Source: Endothia cerciana (lineage: Eukaryota > Ascomycota > Sordariomycetes > Diaporthales > Cryphonectriaceae). Taken from it: a stretch of DNA of 64,000 nt. The notes under the pieces are model-generated. The model had not been told where the DNA came from, did no database searches, and worked only from the letters and a program-made list of their open reading frames with translations. The translations under genes and the position numbers were made by a program. The stretch is from contig JALRMH010000002.1 of assembly GCA_026119935.1 (NCBI GenBank), positions 992,001-1,056,000 of the forward strand. The letters are read 5' to 3'. How positions within the stretch are numbered: the stretch's first letter is position 1; every line of letters begins with the position of its first letter. Shown piece by piece: positions 1-12,782 of this stretch.

Positions 1-2388
1 TACTATGGGCAGTGTAACTCTTTCTGGTGTGCGAAGTGTGCAGGCTGAGAAAAAGGTAGAATAAGTAAACAGACAAGTAGCGGCGAGAGCAGGAAGTGTA
101 TGGGGAGGAAGAGAAGGGGCGGCGAGGGCTGAGAGTCTGTAGGGAGACAGAGAAGGACCGGCGGAAGCTGAACAGGGGAGGTACGACGAGAGCTCAAAAT
201 ATTCAGGGAAGTAGGGAAGTTGTGACGAAAGCTCAAAGTGGGCAGGGAAAGGACAACAGGAGGCCAAAATGTGTAGGCAGACAGGGAAGGGTGGTAGGAG
301 CTCAATACATAAACAAATAGGGAAAGGGCGACAAGAACTCAAAGGTGGAGTGGATGATATGTGTTGAGAATGTAGCAAGGCGGGCTTCGGCATTTACAGC
401 CTCGCCACTTACAAAGCCCTCCGCAAACATGCATACCTCCAGTGCAAGACGCCAGTCTTGATACTCTGCTACTATCTATGACTCGCCAATAGGGAATATT
501 TTCAAGACTCCCACCTGAGCCAGTGAAAATCAGTTCGGTCCTTGGATTGTTCAGACGCTAAACATCGTGTTCCTGATCAATGTTCTCATTGTTGACAATG
601 GCCATCATAGGGATGTCCCTGGCTAACTCCTATATTGTATCACGTATGTCATCCTATTTGGAAGCACTTATAACAAGAGCAGAGGAACATTTGCCAAGTC
701 GTACGATACGCTGCATTGAAAGAAAACGACCGAATATCTCGGATATTTTATAGGTTTGTTTCTTCTTTAGCTTTTCATCAATCTCGCGCGTGACATGAGT
801 CACACCATTTTTCGTATGTATCAGAATATCCCCAGATTTATACCAGCGTATGCGGCGGCACATGTGCAGCACCGAATGGTCTCATGGGGTCCTTCGCCCA
901 AAGGCTAGTGTCCGGACAAACTGGTTTCTGCCCAGATTGTATACTCGAGGGCGGTTTGTCTTTGAAAGTCTCCTAGCTGGGGCGAGATTATATCGTTCCG
1001 ACTTGCCCAGAGCGACATGGACTCTGTGTCTGTCCAATTTCATCCCTATGCCCCCTGGATGGGCAACAATTGCACCTTTGATCTACGTGCCATCAGTGTC
1101 TTGTTTTAGTTCACGAATTGCTCACAGTCTTGCATTTGACAGTCGCGGCCTTGGAGCTGCACGTATTATCAGGCCTGGCAGGCTGAGGAGAAGGACTGTG
1201 CGATGATGCCAAGGGACTCAATGATGCTCCGTGGTTTAGGTTATGGTGCCAAGCGCGACAGGTTGTGTCATCTCTAGCATCTTAAAGAGGCATCTGAACG
1301 AGGACGAGTGACTTTCGAAACCCTTAAAATTCTTACATGGGTCAACGTTGCGCATTGCTCTAGGACATACTATGTATCTTCTCGCAGGCTCTTGTCCACG
1401 AGATACTCACGGTGCCTGATGTGGTTGTAATGACGCCGATCCCGCGTGTTCTTCGGCAAATTCATTGCTGTGTATTAGTATGTACTACTTGTGTATCCAA
1501 AACCAGTGCACCCAAAGAAAGGTTTCGCAGATTTGAGTATAGGACAATACTGGGTATGAAGAGGATACTATAGAGCAGAAGTGACGCTGATCACCTCACA
1601 ACGGCGATCATCCCTCTGGATCTTGAGGGACCGTGAGGGGATCCTGGAGATACCTGGGGCGAGATGCAAGATCATTGCTGTATTCCTTGTATCTGTGAAC
1701 CTTACATTCTCTCAGTTGGAGATTCAAGCAAGAGTTCAGAATATCGTGGAGTAGTCGATGAGAACAAACGAATTTCCAATATCATTGGAACAGTGCACGC
1801 GTCCTTAGGGCCGTACGAGCATAGTGATGGTACTGCTGGGCAATGGTTTAGACGTATGCTGGCATGCTTCACTTGAAAAACATTGGCATCGCGTTCTCCT
1901 GAAGTAGGCGGCTGAAGCCAGTGTCGGACCATTCTGCCACGAATCCTTCAATGGCATCTCTGCACCTCTTGCCCTGGACAACCAACCGCCATTATCAAAT
2001 CCCGTGATGTCTTCAAGTTTTGGTGATCACAATCTCCCACCTCCCGTTCGAAGGGTCCAAGAATCATGAGCAGGTTATCACATATCTTGGCACGTCTCCT
2101 TGACGAGTCCGGGTAAACGAACCGCCACGGTCTGGCATGCTCACTGGTAGGGTCAACCTGTCAAAACTGAGACAATATTCCTTGCCCGAGGCTTTTGAAC
2201 TGCAAAGTTTGATTATAACCTACAAAAGTACAGAAGATGAATCAAGGATGAAATGCTAACGCGTCCTCAGGAGACGAGGCCATGGATTGCTGCGTGTCTG
2301 CCCAACATGGGGTTACAAAAGCAGCCCACCCGCTGTCTCCATCAGCGGTGGTTACGAATATGTCTCACAAGACCCTAGGACCGTCAAG
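1..2388. other. Gene-poor left flank
   Basis: No open frame in this stretch reads as a recognisable protein on either strand. The frames that exist are under 120 codons, lack plausible splice partners and do not show the GC-rich third positions of the real genes further right. The first 350 bases are purine-rich, built from loosely repeated words such as GGGAAGG and AGGGAGG. I see no RNA gene or mobile element with clear ends. Confidence 0.4.
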
Positions 2389-4174
2389 ATGCGGCCTCTT
2401 GCTATTGGGTTATGGGCTTTCTGTGCCTCGCAATAGCGAGCAGGAGAGGTCTTCGATGAAGAGGGCTGTACCGTAATCACTCGGACTTTAGGGCAGATCA
2501 CGAAGCTGGACTACGCCTTCGCGACAGAAAACGAAACATCTGTTTTGGTGCCCTTGACTGAAGCAACAACGTCTCTGATGCCGCCCCCGAATGGAGAAAC
2601 AACTTTGATTCTCCAGACATCTTTGGTACTTCCGGCTGAAGCAACAATTTTGGTTCCTCCGACTGCGCTTTTCGGACCACCTGCGTCGACATCGTCGGCA
2701 GTATGCTCTCCGGAACCAGACGCGGATGATTACAGCCATCTCTTGTGCGAGGCTCCTGGACCTGATAGTGTGACCGTGGGAGCCTCGAACGCTGTGGCTT
2801 GTGTTGCTGCACGCACCGCGAACACAGTCTGTACGGCTCGTCCTACCGGAAAGACACTCGCGCCTGTGTTCTTTTCGCGAGAATTCCAAACTTCGTTCCC
2901 GCGGCCAATGTCGACATCTACACTCAAGAATTCAGTAGCTCCAGTGTCCAACGCCAGCATGACTTCGCCTCAAGGCATATTAACGCAACTGCCCGTCCCC
3001 AGCGTCATATCAAGCCCCGCCGAATATCTCCTCCGTCACTAGCCTTCCTCCGCCCGCTTCGAGCATAACTCAACCGAGCTCAGTTGTGAATCCGCCACTT
3101 TCGACAGGAACGGTCCAGCCCGTTCAAACAACCAACTCGGAGGCATCTTATACTATTTTCATCCTTATCAAAACGGTGCCAGGGTCCTCGGGCTCTGAGA
3201 GCCCAACACAAGTATCTCTCTCCAGCGCGCAAACCACTCCGGAAGAGTCGGGACTATCAATCCGGTAGTATCAGTGTCAACCGCCGCCCACCCTTCAGCA
3301 ATAACACAGTTACCTAGTCAATCAGTAGAGATTGGCTCATCTACATCGTCTGAAGAGAAAATTTCGCTGCCTACTTCCAGAGGTACGTCTTTAGCCCTTT
3401 CTTTCAGTATTCTTCCACCTCTCCAATCAACATCAACACTCTCTGGTCCTCTGTGTGCCTTGACTACTGCAACGGAAACGCTCGTAGAACCACTAACTTC
3501 TCTCAGCGCCTCGTCGAGTGTTATTAATACCTCGCCACTTGTACTCCCATCTAGCAGAGAAGCATCTAGCGGGTCTCCCGCCGGGTCATTCCAGTCAAGC
3601 TCTTTCACAGAAGGGACCGCAGAGAGCTCATATACCGCTAGCTTTGGGGTTCCTTCGTTGCAGGCGTCAGTCTTGCAAACAAGTGCGGGAACACCTCCGT
3701 CCTCTGGCTCATCATCGTACTTGAGCTCTTCAGGTCAGATGGCGACAAGCATCACAGGACCGCCTATTCAGAGCTCAGATGGACAGCGACAAACCAGCTC
3801 TGTCAACTCAGCTGCTGCACCATCAACAGTGCCGACGCAGATTCTTGCTCCATCTTCGAACACGCAGAGTTCGCAGGCAGCTGGTGGAAGCATCACATCT
3901 GTTCCGTCCTCCCAGCCCGCTTCAAGTTCGCAGAAACAGACAAGTGGCACCCTCGTCGCAGGCTCAAAAGATCACCAGCACAGCAACTAGTCTGCAAGTT
4001 TCTACTAGGCAGAGCCAGTGTGCAAGCTCGCTAATGTCTAGTATAGGTTACCATAGCTCTTTGGCTATTGCGGCATCGTCCTCAAATACCGCTTCGGTTG
4101 CATCGTCGGCTCGGACTGTCCCGGCAATGGAACGACCGGTGTCGCCATGTGTCTGTACATGTTGTATAATGTGA
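2389..4174 (+). pseudogene. Decayed Ser/Thr-rich secreted protein gene
   Basis: An ATG at 2389 opens a signal-peptide-like start (MRPLAIGLWAFCASQ) that is cut by a TAG at once. The same frame then continues as an acidic segment ending in CTVITRT and a Ser/Thr/Pro-rich stretch to about 3040. Coding character carries on in shifted frames near 3035-3268, 3274-3990 and about 3960-4174, each Ser/Thr/Ala-rich in the style of fungal wall or adhesin mucins. At least one in-frame stop and about three frame changes would have to be repaired, so I call it a pseudogene. Some of the frame changes could be unrecognised short introns, so a living multi-exon gene is not fully excluded. No C-terminal GPI-anchor signal is visible. 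The larger mucin at 14.3-17 kb has the same style, but I cannot show common descent. Confidence 0.5.
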
Positions 4175-5434
4175 CCTACGATTGTTATGCAGACGCATAA
4201 GGGGGCTTCATGTGATCAGGTAGAGGGAGTAGATTTGGGAAAGGGGAAGGTCGGTTTTGTTTCTTGCATCATATCCCACTTCGCGCTCATCTTCCCCAGT
4301 GCCATTCGGCACGCGCAGTCGGGGCGCAGGTATAAAATTCAATCTATCATGTATTTTCCGTTATTTCTTCGTTACTGTCTTAACGGCGGTAATCTCACGA
4401 CCGGGATCATAAGTGCAGTGCTTAGATATGAGGGATGCCGTAGCGCCTGTCGTGTATTTTCCTCCTTGCAAATGAGGCGTCTATCGCGCGGCAGAGAAGA
4501 GTTGAGTATGAGCCAACCCGTGGAACTGACCGCAAAGTATCCTCTACGAGCCCTGCTTCTTGCAGACTCTTGAGAGCGTGCTGAGCCGCGCCCACTTTCT
4601 GCTGTCGTTCGCTCCTGCGAACAGGCACGACCAGGCCACCCCACTCCCCTTACAGACCTTGCGGTTTCGGGCTAGGGCATGCTATGGTGGCCTCCCATGA
4701 GAGGGATGTAGGATTCAGCAGTCCGCTCCATCTACGTCTGTCGTTGTCTCAAGTCGCCGGGGACGCACTCATATCACCATGTCACCGCGGTTATTCAACC
4801 CTCAGGCAGTTGTCCTCGGCCGGGTCGCTCCGGGGCATGATCTCCTTCGCCTCGGGTCTGGGTCTGCTCGGTGACCAGAAGCGGAGTACTCCCATCAAAC
4901 CCTCTGACCACCAGCGCCTACTGTTCAAGTCAAGGTTCGGCCCTTGAGAGGAACTGGGAGGCCGACGTGGGAGGACACCCGCAGGGACGATGGGTTGTCG
5001 TCGTGTGCTTAGTCATCACCCCAGCTCACCCGGCCCGAGCCGAGCGGAGCATCTGCGCAGCACCAGGAATGTATCGTATCGTGAAGTACCTTAGGCGATG
5101 GCTCGGGTGACCCACGCAGCAGGATTTGGGTCGACGAAACGAAACGTCCGTGGTATAAGACGAAACGTCCGACCTTTAGGCCTGAGGGCTGGGATGCACG
5201 GTATGTTGTCACAAATGATGATGCGCTGTGAAGGTATGATGTGTTGAAGCACGAGGGAAACTCGTACAAACAGAGTATGCAATTTTGTCATCGCCGGTAG
5301 CAGATGATTGATTAAGTACGATTACAGGCCCCACATTACAGTTACATCGCCGTCGATGTTTCCTAATAGTCCCATGAGGTACGGAAGAACTCCTCGCTGT
5401 GTGTTTCGCATACCATTCTTATCATATCCCTTGC
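4175..5434. other. Intergenic, no gene seen
   Basis: This 1.26 kb lies between the mucin-like pseudogene and the 3' end of the small GPI-type gene. Short open frames are present on both strands, but none has a domain, a signal peptide or plausible introns. The 3' untranslated region of the minus-strand gene must lie at its right end. Confidence 0.4.
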
Positions 5435-6080
5435 TTACAGAGCAGCAGCCAGAAGAGCAGCCACGCCCGCCAGAGCAGCGGGGGCGACCACGGCGCCGGC
5501 GGCGGAGGAGCTCGAGCTCGAGCTGCTGCTGCTCGACGCCGTCGAGGTGCCGCTGGAGGACGAGGACTCGGTTGTGGTGGAGGTGCCCGACGAGGCAGCT
5601 GATGCAGAGCCCGACGAGGAGCTTCCAGACGCCGACCCCGTGGTCGTAGTGACCGTGGTGCCAGTGGCGGAGGCCGCACTCCCGGTCCCGGAGGTGGTGG
5701 CCGAACCGCTAGTGGTGGCTGAAACGCTGGCGGCGTTGGTCAGGCCCCATGCGGCCTCGAAAGAAGACAACAGGCTGGCCTGAGCGGCGGTGGCACTGGA
5801 CTGGAGGCTCGAGTACGCCGCGTTCAAGGCAGTGCCGGTCAGGGTGACAGAGGCTTCGGCCGAGTTAAGCTGGTCGTCAAGGCTTGCCACAGCAGACTGA
5901 TAGGCCTGGAAGGCTGAGGTGTAACCAGTCTCCGCGGCCTTGACCTATAATGTCCGTGTCAGCTCTATGCTCTCAGGAGTAGCAGAAGGCTACACTACAC
6001 AGGTAAGAAGGAAAGGGGGGGGGGGGTCAACATACAGCGGCGACGCTGACGGAGGCGATGAGGAGGGTCTTGAACTGCAT
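5435..6080 (-). CDS. Small Ser/Ala-rich GPI-anchored surface protein
   Basis: Two exons, complement(join(5435..5944,6036..6080)), give 184 residues. Exon 1 (15 codons) is a textbook signal peptide, MQFKTLLIASVSVAA, and a 91-nt intron with GTATGT and ATAG ends follows in phase 0. The mature protein begins with about 60 residues of Gln/Ala/Ser-containing helix-like sequence. It then becomes almost pure Ser, Thr, Ala and Gly, likely heavily O-glycosylated, and ends in a hydrophobic Ala/Val/Leu tail typical of a GPI-attachment signal. This architecture is that of many fungal wall-bound proteins; no catalytic domain is visible. The start is chosen because it alone provides the signal peptide and joins exon 2 in frame. 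A run of 12 G lies in the intron. Function beyond surface localisation is unknown. Confidence 0.8.
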
Positions 6081-9000
6081 TTTGACGGACGTGTGGGCCA
6101 AGTTCGTGATGTATGTCTGGCAGGGTGAATGACTGGTCGCGATGGTATCTCAGGGGACGGAAAGAGAATTGCTTGTCAGGACGCGTCACGAACAAGAGAA
6201 AGGAACGGGGCAACCACCAGTGGATGTCCCGCTCTACGCTTTTGTATAATTTTAAGGTCCACTAGCTCGGTACACGGCATATCACGAAACGGCCCTATCC
6301 TAGAATCAGACACGCCGTGCATGAGTGCAGGGGCATCGAGATGCCAAATGACGACACGTCATCGGCACAATATAGTGCATACGCGGCGGTCCACGAAGGA
6401 TGAAGAAGGCTGGGGGCCAGCCGCGCGCGGGACTGATGCCGTCGGCGCACACTCAACGGCTCGGGGGAGATGAATGAACCAAAAGGGGCGAACAAAACAA
6501 GGACGGACTAGACGGGATTAGTGTGTAGGCCCGAAAGACACCATGCGCTTCTTCTTCTTCTTCTTCTTCTTCTTCCCACCCAAAGCGTATTGGGTGTCCT
6601 CAGCCTCAATCCGCATTGATTCTTCAGGGGCCCTTGGGACACAGAGCTGATTGACCATGGTATTGATCGGGTAAACAAACTCATGGCGCTGGCTGCCCAT
6701 CGTTTGACCTGCGGGGCGCGATGACGAATTCTTGTGGGGATCTCAGCTCAGGAAGCCCTGTGCTTCTCCAGAACGCCACCGGGAGTTACCAGCCAATCAT
6801 AAATATGGCTGAGGATCTAAACAGAAAGAAACTTGAAGGAGGGGATGCCAAATCAAGATCTCAATTCCCCAACTCCCCGGCCCCTTGCCGAAGTCGTCTG
6901 ATGGGGCATATGCGATATGCGTTCTTCTTGCCCGTTTTTCCTCTGCGCTCACGTGTATCCGATGATGGGCTGATCCTGTCTCTCGAGGCCGGGCGGCAAC
7001 AGAGATCCCCTCCGTATTGTGCTGCAAGAATCCCATATGCGACCAATCATCCCATCCACCAGGCCCGTGAATACATAGTAGCAAGCGCCTTCCCGCTTTG
7101 GAATGCGGAGGCTGGCATTAGGGGGGCCTTGTGATGATCCGAGCGGAAGATGGCCGGGGTTCGATTGGGACCGAGGATTGCATCTCGCATGGGTCTGCCC
7201 AAGAGACCATTATGCTGGTGCAACGTTGCGGCAAATTGGCCGTACCACAGTATATACGCACGCTCCATCAGAATTCTGCACATTTTACACAGAGCCTAGG
7301 TTCCGAGGGGCCTGCTTTCAGACCGCAAGGCCTGTGTCCGGAACCCATTCGCGACTAAGCAGGCTTGAGCAGCAATGGAGGAGGCCCCGTCAGTGCCCTG
7401 GACCGCGTAAGGCTGACCTGACCGATGGCGACGACAGAAGAGGCGACACTAGTCTAGAGTACGGAGTCGTTAGCTCTCGTACCGACCGGGTGTGTGCAAC
7501 CATCGCGAACGTATCGAAAGGTGACGGTCAGCCTGCCACAGGGCCCCGGGCGAGACCCCGACCACCGGAGATGCGGGATCTCGATCTTGTGTCAGAGCCT
7601 GTCAGGCTTGGTGATTATCAATGATCACCATGGCAACAAACATGATGAGGAGCACGGCAAGGGGGTTCTGACCGCCACAGACCTAGCCACGCCCGCCACG
7701 CCTACGCCAACCCGTGCCACTGGGTTAACTACCTAACCAGCATTACATAAGCTAGACCCCCACCATGGTATACAATGAACATACACCCTACGAAATACAA
7801 AGAGCAGTGTTTGGCAGGCGGGGCGGGTGTCGAATATATAAAAACGTGCAGCGGGTCCAAGGTGTGCTGCGCAGTTGTTCTGCCTTTGACACTCTCAGGC
7901 CACCATCTTCCTGAGAAGAGCACCCATCCTGCCTGTTGACCGCCCGTTTCAGTTGACGAGCATCGACACCAGTGCCCGGTTTCCCCATTGTGTCGAGCTA
8001 TGGTCTGGCCCTCACGGTCTGCGGATCCTGACCCTACTGGAGCCCACATTCCGTCAACCACCTGCACTTCAGAGATGGTGGTGATGCCCTCGTCTGCGGA
8101 TGGCAAGAGCGACGGGAGCGACGGAAGCGACCCAGGCTACTTGTCAATAGACCTTGGCGAAACCGATAATATTGTATATGAGCTCTCCTCTCGTGACAAA
8201 TATAGTGACAATGATATGTCTTACTTCGCCAAGTTGCTTTCCGACGAGTTCTCTTCCGGTAATGATGACGTTGATGTGCGACGTCGAGGATGTGAGTATG
8301 TTCGGTGGCCAGCCTGCTACTGGAGATACCACCAGAGCCAGCCTCCCAGAATACATGCCCGGACTCTGGTGTACGTAGGTGGTTTTGTTGATGGCCCCTA
8401 CACCTCTTTGTCGGTTTGTAAAGGACCTGAGCACAAGAACATTAGCTTTACACGCAACCAGGTGCTCGGGTGCTCGGGATTCCCACCGTGCGAGTATATG
8501 TGCCGCCGAAAAGGAGTGGTCAGGAGACCGTAACAACATGATGAAACGAGGAGCTTCCAGTACAGCGTGGCAGCTGACGAACAATGACTGAACTCACACA
8601 GACACATGCACAACCTTATACCTTTAAGCCCAACACAATTGTGCAGGACATGCAGGAGGACCTGCCACATAACCGTACATCTTGATAAGACAAAAAAGAC
8701 ATAAGCTGGGAATTCGATTAGCCTGAGGTAAGGAACTTGTGGAGCAAAATCTTCTTTACTGATACACAGCTAGTGCAAGATCTTCTCAAGTACAGCCTCT
8801 GTCTCATTCAGTGCAATACCATCAAGATGCTTCATGTCCTACCGTATCGACTTGTATCTTTCCAGTATATCCAATGTCCAGTCGAGAAGTTGATGGTGGC
8901 CATGAAGGCATAAGGCTTGGTGACGGCAGTAATCAAGTCATACTGAATGGTCCCAAAGTGTTCCTGTAGAGATGTTACTGTTTCCACGGTGGGAATGGAT

Positions 9001-9882
9001 CTGTGCTCCTGGAATCCGCTACAGCCGACCTTATTGATGATGAAAGCTCTCTTTCACCCTTTCCACTTTTGACACTTTCGCCCATTTCACCCGCTTCACC
9101 TTTTTTTCACTTTCACTTAGCCCTACAATCAAGTAGGTATATTCGTTTGAAGCCGACATGAGGTTGGTCTAATGCCACGTGGATCAAGATTGAGGTATCG
9201 CCCCGAATCCCTGGCCATGTACTTCAGATCTTGCAGATGCCGCAGCCGCCCAGGTAAACCTCAACACCTACAGGCACTATTGCTTGCCCGCCCCAGATAT
9301 CACGCTCCTGAAAAGGGGTTCCTGTATCGCTAGATGTATACATACGTATAAAACAAGTCTGCTAGTACACCTTTTGTCCTGTCCCGATAACCCATTGGCC
9401 CCCCACGACGAATGCCATCAGAGCCCACATTGAGCTTTTCCTCGAGGTCCTCAATTTTGAGCTGATCAGGTGGATTAGACTTAGTATATAAGCTGGATCT
9501 GGGTATGCATACCATTTTATGATTGAACCTAGCTATATATATCAAAGGGGATAGTTGATGTGAACACATATGCTAGACGGCAGAGCTCATTGTGTGTTGG
9601 TTCTCAAGTTGTGATTTCCTCGAACCGCTACCTCTGCTCTACATTAGGCTTGCCCGGGCCCACTTCTTTTAAAAAGGTAATCTTGTCTGATAGGTATTCA
9701 ATCTAATATTTCAGCTGCATTACATATCTGCTTGCATAAATGTAGGTCCTGGTTCACAATACAAAATCAGCGTCGCCAACTTTTAGGCACCTACCATCCA
9801 TCGTCGACTCAACCAAACCAAACAACACCCCCCCTCCCCCCAAAATCAGGTCCTGGTAAGAGGGCCAACCATTCTTGCCAGT
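6081..9882. other. Gene-poor region with one weak open frame
   Basis: Nothing recognisable is encoded here. The best candidate is a plus-strand frame from an ATG at 8000 to 8533, about 177 codons, whose middle part is rich in Asp, Ser and Gly. It matches no family I know, and two good donor sequences inside it (near 8261 and 8294) would change the reading, so I do not call it a gene. The stretch 9050-9120 is a C/T-rich tract with repeated TTTCACCC and CACTTTT words. Confidence 0.35.
6548..6575. repeat. (CTT)n microsatellite
   Basis: About nine perfect CTT units in a gene-free stretch. Confidence 0.9.
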
Positions 9883-10596
9883 ATGCAGCCTCATGATGGA
9901 GAGCGTCAAGGCTCGCAGCTGCAGGATCGTGACCCCAGCTGTCTGAGTACCAACAGCCCCACAGCCAGCAGCAACGAGACCGACGATACTGTGAAAGTGC
10001 AAGGTAGGCGTGGGGCCAGCAAGTGAGCGGACACATTTGAAACAGCTGGCTAATATTCTCTTCTTCTCTGCACTGCAACAGATACGCTTCCCAACACAAA
10101 CGAAAACTCGTCCCCTTCGCCTTCTCCTTTCCTAGACCATGTTTGTGATCGCCTCAGTCATCATCACCATCAGATTTCTCCCCCCAGTTACATAGACACT
10201 GTGTCCGGTACTGCATCCGCTCCTACTATCAACAAACCAGACGCATGCAGCAAGCCTAGCCTTCCGAGCGCCAGCAACAGCAACATGGCCGATCAGGGTC
10301 TGTCTCTGCCTCAGACTATGGGCGACAACAACCACACCGGCGGATCTCCGTCCCAGTCCCAGGCTATGAGCAACAACGGTGGACGCGGCGAGCACATTGG
10401 CGGCTGCAACTGTGGGATCTCGATGTTCGGTAATGATGTCTGTTCCGTCGAGGCCTGCGGTCTTCGCGGTCTTCGCGGCCCTAGCGCTGGCGTTCAATCC
10501 CTGGTCATCCTGGTCATGGTCTTTGTTGTCTTGATGTACTGGCTGTACGAATTACAGAAATACTCTACAGGCAGCATCGACAATGGCACACAGTAG
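9883..10596 (+). CDS. Unknown protein with one C-terminal membrane segment
   Basis: Two exons, join(9883..10003,10082..10596), give 211 residues. The 78-nt intron begins GTAGGC and ends CAACAG, and the phase-1 join makes an Asp codon. I do not recognise the family. Residues 1 to about 140 are polar and low in complexity (Ser, Asn, Gln, Pro and His, with a short His run). A small Cys/Gly-rich patch (GGCNCGISMFGNDVC) follows near 150-165. A single hydrophobic helix, SLVILVMVFVVLMYWLY, lies around 178-194, leaving a short polar tail. With no signal peptide and one membrane segment close to the C terminus, it resembles a tail-anchored or type II protein with a cytosolic head, which is inference from layout only. 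A C-run follows the stop. Confidence 0.65.
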
Positions 10597-11405
10597 TCGG
10601 GCAGCCAGTTCCCCCCCCCCCCCCCCATCTCTATCCTTTATTCCAAGGTACACTACTCAACCTATGACCTCGAGCTTCGGGTTTGCGCAGGGCCAGCTCG
10701 GCTTATCCGAATATCGATAACAACATATATTGCATTTCCTAACTGGGGGAAATCCTCTTGACCTGTCTAGGTCACCCATCCCCTTATGGTACTTCGACCC
10801 TATAAGTAAAACGTATCTAGCGCTGTCGATGGTTTCGAGATGGCTAGATAGCCGAAAGGGGTACGCCTGTGCCTATGGGAAGCAGGCTTAAGAGGAACAG
10901 GGCTTAGGAGGTGCGGATTCGACGATAGGGGATCTCCATATGTTAAGCAGGCAGGAGACCCCAATACGAAGTGGCAAAGGAGCGTTTTGAACGATGCCTA
11001 GTCTGCAGATGCCGATGCGAATGTTGTACCATTGCCTTCCTGCTTAATAAGCCAGCGTCGTCTCTCAGGGTAAGGGTTTCCAGGTACGGCGCAGGAGCAT
11101 CACCGATGACGACACTGCCAATGTAGTGAGTGGAACAGGCCCTATCAAAGACGCCCAGAGCAAAACAACCGCCAACCTGCCTTCGATAAAAATGACGCGC
11201 TTCATGACGAGCAATCCCTTGTTTTTCACGCGTCAGACACATCCCACCGATCTTGTATAGTCTTGATCATCAGCAGGTCCCATCTTGGAGCTCTTTCATC
11301 TCGTACTGCAAGACCTCGTCCTCCGCTTGCTGGCAGAGCGCATCCCTACCTCCTCTGCAACCACCCAAGCACCATCTACCTACGAATTACCTGGGAAAAG
11401 GCAGA
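10597..11405. other. Intergenic, no gene seen
   Basis: This 0.8 kb holds the 3' region of the tail-anchored gene, beginning with a run of about 14 C, and the promoter of the EI24-like gene. No coding region or RNA gene was found. The stretch 11253-11400 is pyrimidine-rich, as is common just upstream of fungal start codons. Confidence 0.4.
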
Positions 11406-12782
11406 ATGTCGCAGCGTCGAGGTGTTACCGACTCTGTCGGAAACAGGGCCGCCGAGGTCGCGTAAGGAGCCGCCACACCTCTGCAAGCCCAAGCCGTCCG
11501 GCTGACCTCATGTTTTCTAGCAAGGAGGACCTCAGCAATGCAAGACTGCTCGTCAATGATGCTGCAAAGAGTGGCTCGTACCTGTATGTAACTTTCCGTC
11601 CCAACTGCTGACATGTTCATCTCTACGGTATATGGAAGTACCTCAGCTGCTGTCAGAAATGGCAGTAGAGAGTTCCGATGTTTTTGATCTAGGCTTTGTC
11701 TCACGCCTTGGCTAACCACTGCTCGCACGGAGTCAGCTATCCCTTGAAGGTAGGCGAGCTTCTGTTCCGGCTTTGATGGATTGCCTCTCTGACGCCCGTC
11801 TAGGGCATCGTCTACTTCTTCGGCCATCGTGCCCTGTGGAAGCCCTTCTGGAGCAAGATCGTCCCCACGCTGACTCTGAGCGCCGGAGTTCTGGCAGGCA
11901 TGTTTGCGTTCACTTACCTGCCCCAGCTGGCCGTGATGGTCTTCGTCGACGGTCCCATCGCAGTTCTGTCAACCGTACTGCTCGTTCTCAATGAGAGCTC
12001 GACCGTTGTCTCTATGCTCTCCCGGACCTGGATCCTGCAGGAAGCCCTGCTCGACACGTTTGACGGAACTCTGGTGGCCAGAAATGCCACAAACCTCGTC
12101 AAGAATGGCAGAGAGCTCAAGTCTGGGAGTGACCCTATTGCCAAGCTGGGCAAGATCATCAAGAGCCCCTTTGAGCGCTTTAGCCCCAAGGCCATCGTGC
12201 GATATCTGATGTACCTACCCTTCAACTTCATCCCTGTCGTGGGCACCGCCGTTTTCATCGGTCTACAAGGTTCGAGCATTCCAAACAGACTCCTTCGGAA
12301 ACACAATTAACTTGTGCCTAGGCCGGACACGAGGAAGAGCAGTTCATGATCGGGTATGTAGATATCCCAGGACCTCCCGCCTTGGTAAGACAGTCGCTGA
12401 TCATGGGGCACAGTATTTCCAACTCAAGAGATGGTCTTCATCTCAGAAGTCAGACTGGCTGCAGGAACATGTCGGCGCGTACACGGCGTGAGCCCCCCGT
12501 TTTTTTCGATGCCGAGCTCCAGAACTGTCTGCTAATGTCGTCCAACCAGCTTCGGCACTGTTGCTACGCTCCTGGAGATGGTTCCGTTTGCCGGTATCTT
12601 CTTCTCCTTCACAAATACGGGTGAGTCATCCCACGCTGGTTGTACATGGCCGAGGATCAGGCGAGACTGACTACTTCCTAGTCGGAGCTGCCCTATGGGC
12701 CGCGGATATTGAAGCCAAGAACACTGCCATGATGGAAACGACAGCACCAGAGTTGCGAGAAGCGGCTGAACAAGCCGAGTGA
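11406..12782 (+). CDS. EI24-domain membrane protein, Rrt8-like
   Basis: Eight exons, join(11406..11461,11521..11583,11737..11749,11804..12269,12322..12353,12414..12487,12550..12620,12682..12782), give 291 residues. Every junction keeps phase, and the joined protein reads through the conserved YPLKG, YFQL-RW and VPFAGIFFSF blocks of the fungal EI24/Rrt8 group. Hydrophobic segments lie at roughly residues 72-115, 178-205 and 238-262. Related yeast proteins (Rrt8, Lds1, Lds2) are linked to lipid droplets and the outer spore wall. Placement in this group rests on motif recognition, and the cellular role here is inference. Exon 3 is only 13 nt (CTATCCCTTGAAG) and supplies the Tyr-Pro-Leu-Lys of a conserved block; without it the frame breaks. 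The start is the only ATG that opens exon 1 in frame. Confidence 0.85.

Noticed and set aside
1..350. Purine-rich GGGAAGG repeats considered as telomere-like or satellite sequence
   Set aside because: The words are irregular and do not match the TTAGGG telomere unit.
8000..8533. A 177-codon plus-strand frame with Asp/Ser-rich middle
   Set aside because: Two strong donor-like sites inside it and lack of any recognisable feature make it too weak to list as a gene.
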